IMG/VR virus record: IMGVR_UViG_3300030329_004099
Span: 1 to 22,434 of that record
Reading direction: 5' to 3' (one strand)
Length of the DNA: 22,434 nt
Source: a virus
Notes under the pieces: model-generated
The model's database searches: none
What the model saw: only the letters and a program-made list of their open reading frames with translations
Told to the model about the DNA's origin: nothing
Shown: positions 12,173 to 19,465 of the stretch, one piece after another
Numbering within the stretch: position 1 is the stretch's first letter
Layout of the letters: every line of letters begins with the position of its first letter
Program-made: the position numbers and the translations under genes

Positions 12173-13969
12173 ATGGCACTGTCCAAGAAGCAAATCACGG
12201 GAATCATTAAGACCCACCGTACAAAGTCCCGCGAAGAGCGTCGGGACTGGGACCGTTGGCGTTCGTGGTATCTCTCTGAGTATTGGGGCGCGGAAGCAGA
12301 GCAGCCCACGGGCTCGTACACCGTAGAGGGTGAGGAAGACATCAACTTCCAGACCAACTACCCATACGCGTACATCGACACGATGATCGCCAATATCTGT
12401 CCCCAGAACCCACAGGTAACTGTGATGGCACGACAGAAAGATTTGAGGGAGAACGCCCGTTTTCGGGAGGCGTTGATCAACGACTGTTTCCAACGCAACA
12501 ATCTCCACCAACTCCTGTGGAAGTTCTCGACCAGTGCCGCGATTTGTGGGCGCGCCTTCATCAAAGCAGTGTGGAACTTCAAGAAAGGTACAACCGAGTT
12601 CTTTACCGTTGACCCCCGGTTCATTTTCTTCGATATGTCCGCCGCAAAGTGGGAGGACATCCGCTACTTGGTAGAAGTCACCGTGCTCACCGAGGCCGAG
12701 TTCAAGCAGCGGGCCGACAAGAAGGGCAAGAAGGGCACTACGTACAACAAGAAGGTCGCTGAAAAAGCCGTCTTCACGGGCTACCCTACGTGGCTCCGTG
12801 ACGAGTCTCGGAACACGCACATGCTCAACGAAGCGTCTCACGCAGTTTACCGCTGGGTCACTGTGTATGAGGTGTACGACTTTGAGGGTGACGGGAAGTA
12901 TTACCACTACCTCGATAATGTCGAGGAACCCTTGTTTGAGGGCGACCTGCCCTACCGCTATGTACGGAATCCGTTTACGTACTCGACGTTCAACGAGAAC
13001 ATGACCGATCTCGCGGGCCTCTCTGACATCAAGCTCATCCAGTCTCTGCAAGAACGGCTGAACGAGATCGATACGTTGGAGTTGTGGCACGCACACTCGT
13101 CGACTCCGGTCATGATGGTGAACACGGCTTTGGCGGACAACCCCGAAGACATGCTTACGGCTCTTCGGGAAGCCAACCAGCCCGGATCGATGATCCAAGT
13201 CGAAGGCAAAGCCAACGCTCCCCTTCGGGACATTGTGGAACACACGCCCATTCCTACGATGACGCCGTCTTTTGATAAGATGCGCGAACGCTGTACGCAG
13301 GTCATTGAGTTCATTCTCGGTATCCCGCAGTATTCACGCGGCGTCGTCGGTGTAGCCGATGTGGCGACGGAGATTGCTCTTGCAGACACGGCGACACGGA
13401 CCCGGAACGGCCGCCGGATTAAGCTCATCGAAGATGTCGTGCGAGACTTGGCCCTTCGCGTCGTCGGGCTCTACGAGGAGTTCCTGAGTGATGACACGAT
13501 TCTCCCTGTGCGGCTGACTGACAGCCAGAAAGTTTTGGAAGTTTCTCGCGAGTCACTTGCTCTGAAAGAGGGTAGATCTCCAGAAGAGCATCCTATGGAA
13601 TACGATTACAATGCGATCCCCTACTCTCCGACAGAGAATCATCGCCTTGTGCAGCTTCAGAAGCTGCAACAGTACCTCCCTATGCTCGTTCAATCGCCTG
13701 TCGTGGACCAAGAAAAACTGGTCACTAAGCTGCTTGATCTCCTTCAGCTACAGGACGTTATCCAGACTGCTCCCCAGCAGCCTCCTGCGCCACCAGCCAT
13801 GGGAGCACCTGCTCCTCCGATGGCTGCTGGTTTGCCGCCTGAAGCTGCCCAGCCGCCTCCAGCCGCCCCTGTGGATTCAGTTGCTGCTGGTGGAATGCCT
13901 ACAGGACCGGCAGCGCCGCAAGCTCCGCTACCTGCGGGCGGGCCGGGAATGCCAATACCGGGGATTTAG
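12173..13969 (+). CDS. Portal protein
   Basis: A 598-residue protein directly after the terminase cluster and before scaffold and capsid, the usual place of the portal, the dodecameric ring through which DNA enters and leaves the head. The N-terminus is a charged helix (KSREERRDWDRWRSWYL) followed by FQTNYPYAYIDTMIANICPQNP, a pattern typical of podovirus portals, in which an early helix leads into the wing. The central beta/helix region and the long helices at ~430-470 fit the stem/crown. The last ~65 residues are Pro/Ala/Gly-rich and probably disordered. GAGGAG lies 5 nt before the ATG. The call rests on length, context and pattern, not on a single catalytic motif. Confidence 0.85.
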   Translation: MALSKKQITGIIKTHRTKSREERRDWDRWRSWYLSEYWGAEAEQPTGSYTVEGEEDINFQTNYPYAYIDTMIANICPQNPQVTVMARQKDLRENARFREALINDCFQRNNLHQLLWKFSTSAAICGRAFIKAVWNFKKGTTEFFTVDPRFIFFDMSAAKWEDIRYLVEVTVLTEAEFKQRADKKGKKGTTYNKKVAEKAVFTGYPTWLRDESRNTHMLNEASHAVYRWVTVYEVYDFEGDGKYYHYLDNVEEPLFEGDLPYRYVRNPFTYSTFNENMTDLAGLSDIKLIQSLQERLNEIDTLELWHAHSSTPVMMVNTALADNPEDMLTALREANQPGSMIQVEGKANAPLRDIVEHTPIPTMTPSFDKMRERCTQVIEFILGIPQYSRGVVGVADVATEIALADTATRTRNGRRIKLIEDVVRDLALRVVGLYEEFLSDDTILPVRLTDSQKVLEVSRESLALKEGRSPEEHPMEYDYNAIPYSPTENHRLVQLQKLQQYLPMLVQSPVVDQEKLVTKLLDLLQLQDVIQTAPQQPPAPPAMGAPAPPMAAGLPPEAAQPPPAAPVDSVAAGGMPTGPAAPQAPLPAGGPGMPIPGI

Positions 13970-13971
13970 TC

Positions 13972-14199
13972 ATGGCCGAAGATCCAATGAGAAAGGCCCG
14001 CATGGCCGCAGCGAGGAAAGCATATGAAAAAGCAGAAAAAGAATCAAAACCCGGAGAAGGCAAAAGGTTCAAAGCTGTGGAAGCATCTGCGAAAGCTAGC
14101 GGAGCACGCGATCCCGGTGCTGTTGCCGCTGCTATTGGGCGGAAAAAGTACGGGAAAAAGAAGTTTCAAAAAATGGCCGCCAAAGGGCGGAAAGGGTAA
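13972..14199 (+). CDS. Small basic phage protein (GRKKYGKKKF-type)
   Basis: A 75-residue, very Lys/Ala-rich protein. The C-terminal part, RDPGAVAAAIGRKKYGKKKF followed by QKMAAKGRK, is a sequence type I recall as common in small proteins of tailed phages near head genes; function unknown to me. It starts 2 bp after the portal stop with no clear ribosome binding site, so translation is likely coupled to the portal. The basic charge could suit contact with DNA or with the acidic scaffold. Confidence 0.8.
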   Translation: MAEDPMRKARMAAARKAYEKAEKESKPGEGKRFKAVEASAKASGARDPGAVAAAIGRKKYGKKKFQKMAAKGRKG

Positions 14200-14202
14200 C
14201 TA

Positions 14203-14619
14203 ATGCCGTTCTATGATTTTAAGTGCCCTAACGGGCACGGGTATTTCCATGACGTATTTGTGCCACTTGAGAAGCACGGCACAACGACGTGTCCAGAGTG
14301 CGAAGTGCTTCTTGAGACAGTCATCAGCGAAGTCGCACTCATCGGGCCGATGCCGTCAAAACCACTGGTGCTGGAACAAGCAGGCCGTAGCTTTGAATCT
14401 GCAAGCGAGTACAAACAGTACCAACGTGAGAACCCCGGATGGGATTTTCTCTCACCGGACTCTAAGGCGTGGAAGGACCACAAAGACATGGCACGCGGCA
14501 AGGCCGAAGCGCGAGCAAAGCGCGAAGGGTACCGCGATTTAGACGACAAGAAGGCCAAGCGTAAAAAAGAGAAAGCTAAACGCTCCGGTAAACTTGACAA
14601 AAAAATATTTGTCCACTAA
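14203..14619 (+). CDS. FmdB-type zinc ribbon protein
   Basis: A 138-residue protein. The N-terminus MPFYDFKCPNGHGYFHDVF with CPEC at ~33-36 matches the FmdB/CxxC zinc-ribbon family, in which the first pair is often CxxCG; here the first knuckle is CPNGH, so His may replace a Cys as ligand. The C-terminal half is a Lys/Arg/Glu-rich helix with a basic end. Such ribbons often lie in phage head operons, but their role is not established. It could bind nucleic acid or a host protein. Confidence 0.8.
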   Translation: MPFYDFKCPNGHGYFHDVFVPLEKHGTTTCPECEVLLETVISEVALIGPMPSKPLVLEQAGRSFESASEYKQYQRENPGWDFLSPDSKAWKDHKDMARGKAEARAKREGYRDLDDKKAKRKKEKAKRSGKLDKKIFVH

Positions 14620-14640
14620 GACGACAGAAAGGAGCTACTT

Positions 14641-14982
14641 ATGCCTCAGATGGAAGAACTGGCCGCGCGCCTCAATGTGACCGAAGACGAACTTTTGGAT
14701 GCGGTGGCTGACACCGGCTACGAGCTTGTGCCCTCCGCCGAGGGCCCTGAGATGGCCGGCGATGAGGGTCCTGAGGACGCTGCGGCCGAAGATGAGGAGA
14801 TGGCCGCCGAAGACGAAGGGATGGCCGCTGAGGAAGAGATGGAGGGCGGGCCTATGGGCCTTCCACCACTTCCGGGGATGATGGCAGATCGCCCCAGCGA
14901 GGATGAGAACCCTCGCATGAAGATGAAGATGCTAGTAATGAACGCGGCCGGTAAGGCCCTAAAGGGAAAAAAGGGGAAATAA
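14641..14982 (+). CDS. Small acidic Met-rich protein, unknown
   Basis: A 113-residue protein led by AAGGAGC. Residues 1-30 (MPQMEELAARLNVTEDELLD...) form a short helical head. Residues ~33-75 are almost all Glu, Asp, Ala, Gly and Met with repeated AAEDE/MAAE units. The C-terminus is Met/Lys-rich and basic (GKALKGKKGK). Just upstream of the scaffold and similarly acidic, it may be an assembly helper. No known domain. Confidence 0.75.
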   Translation: MPQMEELAARLNVTEDELLDAVADTGYELVPSAEGPEMAGDEGPEDAAAEDEEMAAEDEGMAAEEEMEGGPMGLPPLPGMMADRPSEDENPRMKMKMLVMNAAGKALKGKKGK

Positions 14983-15849
14983 ATGAGCGAAGAACTTGAG
15001 GCGGGGGTCGCCCCCGCACCTGAAGTGGCCGAAGCGGCTCCCGCTGAAGCTGCTCCCTCTGCGGAAGCCGCGCCAGCTTCGGATGAAGCTCCAGCTACCG
15101 AGGATTCTTCCCTGTCCGAGGAGTCGGAGAAGGGTGAAGGAACCCCCGCCTCTCCTCCTTCTGCGGAAGAGTTTGGTTGGGATGATTGGGATGGTAATCA
15201 CGAGTCGTTTCACGATGAGCTTCAGCCGTGGGCCGAGCGCATTAACGGGTACCACAGTACCCGTGCGGAGCAGGTGACTGCAAAGCACGCGCGACAAGTC
15301 GAGCGACTTGAAGAACTCTACAAATCCTTGTTGGGTGGTAAGGAAGACCCCCGCATTGAGGAGTATGAGACAAAGATTTCAGATATGGAGACTAAGTTTA
15401 ATGACTTGGACTCCGAGTACAAGAAGTACCAGATGGCCGTCAAAGAGTCTGTTGCACAGGAAGCAAAAGCGTATGCTGATTGGTTCCAGCAAGAGAACAA
15501 AGACATTTTCGATAACGAAATTGCCTCTGGAGTTTTTGTTGAACTGGTTGAGAATGGTTGGGACCTAGAACCTGCTGCGGAAGCGACGCGCCTTCCACAG
15601 GAGGCACGAGAGGTTGCCATGAAAGCAAGGGCTGATGGGGTTCCCGAATCCTATGCTCTTCGGCTTGCTCAAGGGGCCACTAAGAAAGCGGCACCGGAAC
15701 CCCGTCCGGGGGCAAAGATTACAGCCGGAGCCACGACTCCCGCTCGCTCTGCCGAGCAGAAAGCCGTGGAACCGGATGGGAGTGCGATGTCCTTTAAGGA
15801 TTATCGCTCTCAAATTGCGCGCAAAGCCTTAAAAAGACATAGGAGTTAA
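14983..15849 (+). CDS. Scaffolding protein
   Basis: A 288-residue protein immediately before the major capsid gene. Residues 1-60 are Ala/Glu/Pro-rich and disordered. Residues ~95-165 are a charged coiled coil (RQVERLEELYKSLL, EEYETKISDMETKFNDLDSE). The C-terminus is basic (RKALKRHRS), the usual capsid-binding end of phage scaffolds. Acidic, coiled-coil, basic-tailed and placed next to the capsid gene: it probably directs prohead assembly and is then lost. The ATG abuts the previous stop. Confidence 0.88.
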   Translation: MSEELEAGVAPAPEVAEAAPAEAAPSAEAAPASDEAPATEDSSLSEESEKGEGTPASPPSAEEFGWDDWDGNHESFHDELQPWAERINGYHSTRAEQVTAKHARQVERLEELYKSLLGGKEDPRIEEYETKISDMETKFNDLDSEYKKYQMAVKESVAQEAKAYADWFQQENKDIFDNEIASGVFVELVENGWDLEPAAEATRLPQEAREVAMKARADGVPESYALRLAQGATKKAAPEPRPGAKITAGATTPARSAEQKAVEPDGSAMSFKDYRSQIARKALKRHRS

Positions 15850-15851
15850 TC

Positions 15852-16970
15852 ATGGCTATTTCCCCTGATGTCCTTGCGACGGCGCTCAATGAATTGATGC
15901 CTTCGTATAGTGACTTGTTCGTCAAGTGGCACCCGCTGCTCGACAAAGTTTTGAAGGGCGGCAATATGGACCGCGCTTCTCTCAAAGGTCCAGAGCGTGA
16001 ATTCGCTGTTGTGACCGCCGGTCCCGGTACTGTGACGCACATCGACACGGGCTCCGAGATCATCGCTGGTGGCCGTAATCAGGCTGCCCATCGTGGTAAG
16101 GTTGGCGCTCCGCGCTTGATCTACGCGTTTGACGTCCCCGGCAAGGACTTGGCCGAAGCAAACGGCGAGATGGACCTCGCTCGTATTCTTCAGCATTACC
16201 CGGAGTTGGCTCTCGCTGACTTCCATGAGCGGATTTCAAAGCAGCTTGGTACCGGTAACGGTGACGGCGTTGGCGCGTTCCCGACTCTGAACGGAAATGC
16301 TACTTTCACCCCTGACACTTCGGCTACCGCTAAGGACGGATTCTTCCAGTTCCTCGCTGCCGACAGTCAGGACAACACGGTTCACGATCTGGCCTGTACT
16401 GGTGCTACCTCTGGTATCTCCGGTTGGAACACCCAGTATCAGGACATCACCTCGTTCGCTGTCGACGGTCGGACCCAGATGCGTAAGGCGTACTACGCTG
16501 CTTCGCGTCAGGCCAAGACTCTCGGCCCTTGCGATCTGATGATCGGTGACGAATCCTCGTACCTGAACTACATTGACGATCTGGACGACGCTGTGCGCGT
16601 GGCCAAGATTGACGGTGACAAGGCTCCCGGCAACGTGCGCCAAGGCATCAAGTTCCTCGACGCGGATTTCTTCCTCGATGACTCCATCGACACGTCGAAC
16701 GCCCTGTACACTGGCGCAAGCACCGCCGTTTCGGGTACTGGTTCCGCTGCTGGCGCTGACGGCGTCATCTACGGATTCAAGACTCCGACTTGGTACTGGT
16801 ACTCCCTCGGACACGACTCCAGTCGTGAGACGAAGGGTGACTTCGCCGTCCGTGGTCCTTTCCGCCTCCCCGACCAAGACATGTATCGCTACGAGATCGT
16901 GTTGATGATGGGGCTGCACACGAACCAGCTTCGTGCTAACTTCTCAGTCACTGGCGCTGGTACGCCTTAG
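15852..16970 (+). CDS. Major capsid protein
   Basis: A 372-residue protein. Right after the scaffold, it is of the size expected for an HK97-fold shell protein. The N-terminal helix MAISPDVLATALNELMPSYS, the VDGRTQMRKAYYAA helix, a Gly/Asp-rich middle, the FAVRGPFRLPDQDMYRYEIV strand region and the LRANFSVTGAG end resemble capsid proteins of environmental podoviruses, where the spine helix and P-domain are in this order. The codon choice leans more to C- and G-ending codons than in neighbours, as expected for a highly expressed gene (seen by eye). Ribosome binding site AGGAG lies 7 nt before the ATG. Confidence 0.88.
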   Translation: MAISPDVLATALNELMPSYSDLFVKWHPLLDKVLKGGNMDRASLKGPEREFAVVTAGPGTVTHIDTGSEIIAGGRNQAAHRGKVGAPRLIYAFDVPGKDLAEANGEMDLARILQHYPELALADFHERISKQLGTGNGDGVGAFPTLNGNATFTPDTSATAKDGFFQFLAADSQDNTVHDLACTGATSGISGWNTQYQDITSFAVDGRTQMRKAYYAASRQAKTLGPCDLMIGDESSYLNYIDDLDDAVRVAKIDGDKAPGNVRQGIKFLDADFFLDDSIDTSNALYTGASTAVSGTGSAAGADGVIYGFKTPTWYWYSLGHDSSRETKGDFAVRGPFRLPDQDMYRYEIVLMMGLHTNQLRANFSVTGAGTP

Positions 16971-16978
16971 GAGGACTC

Positions 16979-17449
16979 ATGTCTGGATTTACTGGTGCGG
17001 GCATTCTGCCCACTACTGTTACTACTACCCAACAGGCTCCGCTTGGTTTCATTCTTACCGTCCCCGACGGTAACAATGGAAACAAGGAGTACATGTACGT
17101 CTACAATGACAGCGGCTCGACGCTTGCCATCAAGGAAATGGTGATGCGGAAGTCTCAGTCACAGACGTATGCTGCGGCGAAGGCCGAAGCCAACTGTGTC
17201 AGTGCGCGGGTACTCGGTGTTCCTGAGACTGCAATTCCCAACGGCTCTTATGGGTTCGTTGTGCGTCGCGGTGTCACCACCGTGTCTGCTGGAGAAGCTC
17301 TCGCCGTTGATATTCCGTTGAAGATTCACTCTACTGCGGGTACTGTCGCTGACGCCGTTGCTTCCACTCTCGGTGGGGACATCGGCCAGTCGCTCGCCGC
17401 CGTGGGTGGCGCGGGAGACGCTGTCGTCTTCCTGAGTTGCAAAGGCTAG
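16979..17449 (+). CDS. Probable head decoration (cement) protein
   Basis: A 156-residue protein with ribosome binding site AGGAGG 5 nt before the ATG. It is Gly/Ala/Thr/Val-rich and beta-predicted. The pattern AIPNGSYGFVVRRGVTTVSA with GEALAV resembles the DUF2190-like beta-barrel decoration proteins, whose typical text is a surface value repeated as 'G..v.v..g'. Its position directly after the capsid gene is the usual one. An alternative is another structural head protein. Confidence 0.65.
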   Translation: MSGFTGAGILPTTVTTTQQAPLGFILTVPDGNNGNKEYMYVYNDSGSTLAIKEMVMRKSQSQTYAAAKAEANCVSARVLGVPETAIPNGSYGFVVRRGVTTVSAGEALAVDIPLKIHSTAGTVADAVASTLGGDIGQSLAAVGGAGDAVVFLSCKG

Positions 17450-17452
17450 TAG

Positions 17453-19216
17453 ATGAATCTGAAAGAGATTCGGAAAGCGATGTTTGCTCAGGCGGACTGG
17501 TCACCAAACCAGTCCCCTGAAGCAATCTCGCGGACAAACTCCTTCATCAACCGGGCTTATTCCCAGTTGATGTTGGAGGCCCCGTTTCTCTTCTTTGAAT
17601 CTGAGGTGCATCTGGCTACAGAGCCAGATGTATCCTCCAAGACCGCGAGCGATACGGTTAAAATTATCGCTGACAACAACACGTTTTCTCCCGGCGCGAA
17701 CAATAGAGATCCATGGACGTGGGAGACAGCTTACACCTCAACCGAGGTGACGGCGAACCCGGACACGTACACCGCATGGGAGTACGATCGTTCTTGGGAC
17801 GGCCGGATGATCGAGATCACCCTCGCAGACGGCACGAAGGTGACCAACCAAATCCGCACCGTTTGGTGGGATACGGACGACAAGACGTACAAATTTACGC
17901 TCGTCCAACCGTGGGACGCTGCGACCAACGGATACGGAAACTTCAAGTACCGAATCTACACGGAAGAGTACGCTCTTCCTGACGACCTCATCGAGGTCAA
18001 ATCGGGTACGCTTCGGCACGTGTCGAACAACTACCCACTTTCAGTCATGGGGCAAGACCAAGCGGAGCGGTTGCAGATCGTGTCTCCCGCGACGACCGTG
18101 AACTCAGGCATCCCTCGCACGATGTTCCGGCGCAAGCACCTCAACCTCATGAACCCGGCTTCTGCTCCCGTTGCAGTACCGGCCACAACAGTGAGCCCTC
18201 AGGGTGCGGTAACCGTCCACACTGACTGGAGGGGCCCGGAGCCTCCCGGTGAGTTTGAGTACGTTGTTACGTACACGTGGGGTAAGCGCGACGTTGAGTT
18301 CCGTCTCCCCGGACTCGCGCACTACCGGGGCTACGCCCAAGGTTGGGAGAACCTGTCGGGGAGCACGCTTCCCACTAACCGGAGTACGACGTTTGCTTCG
18401 GAACCTACGCTGGATTCTACCGTGTTTGACGCCGCCGCGAACCGTTACCGGGAGCCGCGCTACGAGTCGGCACCTTCGCCTGCGTCGGAAAAAGTCAAAG
18501 TTGAACGTGTGGCGCTATCGACCGATGGTTTCGGTGTCCCTGCGGTAAAGATCTACATCCCCAATATCGAGTACGCACTTGGGTTTATGGTCAAAGGCAG
18601 TACGTTCAACAGGCAATCGCTCCATCAAAGCGGTATTCACGTACGTATCTACCGTAAGAGGCTTTCGGCCGACTTTGTAGGCTATGACGGTATCTCTAAT
18701 CCCGTCAAGAATGCTGCGGGTGACATCACATTGCACACGATGGACATTCCCGACGCGTTCTTCCTGCTCGCGGAGTTCCGCCTCGACGAAACAAACAAGG
18801 GAGTGTTCTACGACAATGGTGAAATCATTCCTGATTATAGTCGTCGTCTCCGCGATACTCATGGGTATCAGACTTTCGGTCTATACCCGGTGCCGGACAA
18901 ACGATACACTGTAGATTTGCGGTGTGTGCGCCGGCCTGACGAGCTTGAGGACGACAGTGACACGCCTTTGATCCACGCAGAGGCCATGAACGTGCTCATT
19001 AGTCGCGCGCTGGTGTACCTGTACGAGAGCATGGGCAACCACGACGTCGCATTGTTGTCTCAAGAGCGGTACGATCGTGAGCTTTTGGCACTTTCAAAAA
19101 GATACGGTGACCTTCGACCCGCAGCGACGCCTGTGTTACGGAGGCTTTCAAGGGCGCGGTACTCGCGTCGGGGCAGTGATTTTTATCGTAAATGGTACGA
19201 TTCATCAAGTACATAA
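17453..19216 (+). CDS. Head-tail adaptor / tail tubular-like protein with large insertion
   Basis: A 587-residue protein. The N-terminus (INRAYSQLMLEAPFLFFESE, from ~32) and the C-terminal part (IHAEAMNVLISRALVYLYES and the following RELLALSKRYGD helix, ~510-560) match the helical core seen in podovirus adaptor proteins that dock below the portal (T7 gp11/P22 gp4-like). These are commonly ~200-260 residues; here ~400 residues of mainly beta sequence separate the two parts. The ribosome binding site is weak (AAAGGC). Two perfect hairpins (17494-17515 and 17609-17630) lie inside the first 180 bp. Confidence 0.75.
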   Translation: MNLKEIRKAMFAQADWSPNQSPEAISRTNSFINRAYSQLMLEAPFLFFESEVHLATEPDVSSKTASDTVKIIADNNTFSPGANNRDPWTWETAYTSTEVTANPDTYTAWEYDRSWDGRMIEITLADGTKVTNQIRTVWWDTDDKTYKFTLVQPWDAATNGYGNFKYRIYTEEYALPDDLIEVKSGTLRHVSNNYPLSVMGQDQAERLQIVSPATTVNSGIPRTMFRRKHLNLMNPASAPVAVPATTVSPQGAVTVHTDWRGPEPPGEFEYVVTYTWGKRDVEFRLPGLAHYRGYAQGWENLSGSTLPTNRSTTFASEPTLDSTVFDAAANRYREPRYESAPSPASEKVKVERVALSTDGFGVPAVKIYIPNIEYALGFMVKGSTFNRQSLHQSGIHVRIYRKRLSADFVGYDGISNPVKNAAGDITLHTMDIPDAFFLLAEFRLDETNKGVFYDNGEIIPDYSRRLRDTHGYQTFGLYPVPDKRYTVDLRCVRRPDELEDDSDTPLIHAEAMNVLISRALVYLYESMGNHDVALLSQERYDRELLALSKRYGDLRPAATPVLRRLSRARYSRRGSDFYRKWYDSSST

Positions 19217-19228
19217 GTAGGAGGGAAG

Positions 19229-19462
19229 ATGCCTGCAAAGATGGTTTGTGGGGGCGTTTACGAGCGTTCCATTGCTGGTGGTGATGTCCGACAGGGGATG
19301 CTTGTTTCGGTTACACAGCACCGAGATGGGGAGGTACTGGGGACCATCCTATTCACGGGCTTTGCCCCGGAGACGATGCGGGAGGACAGCGACCAGTTTC
19401 AGCGACTCAAGCTGATTGGCCGTCCGGCGTCTCCCAAGATAGGTAGACCAAGAAAGGAGTAA
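19229..19462 (+). CDS. Small structural-region protein, unknown
   Basis: A 77-residue protein with ribosome binding site TAGGAGG (19218-19224), 4 nt before the ATG. It is predicted beta in the first 50 residues (MVCGGVYERSIAGGDVRQGM) and basic at the end (RPASPKIGRPRKE). It lies between adaptor and nozzle genes. The Lys/Arg-rich tail resembles AT-hook-like GRPRK strings, so DNA contact is possible. No family recognised. Confidence 0.8.
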   Translation: MPAKMVCGGVYERSIAGGDVRQGMLVSVTQHRDGEVLGTILFTGFAPETMREDSDQFQRLKLIGRPASPKIGRPRKE

Positions 19463-19465
19463 TCT

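Noticed and set aside
11930-13243. 437-codon open frame on the - strand opposite the portal gene
   Set aside because: It lies wholly antisense to the well-supported portal and the mini-genes, and is a product of codon composition in the forward gene. No ribosome binding site or known domain was seen.
17494-17630. Perfect hairpins inside the adaptor gene (17494-17515, 17609-17630), and similar ones in terL (11056-11074) and the scaffold gene (15245-15264)
   Set aside because: A handful of 7-9-bp stems is about what chance gives over 20 kb of this composition, and none has a T-run. The pair in the adaptor gene could still affect expression, but I do not claim it.
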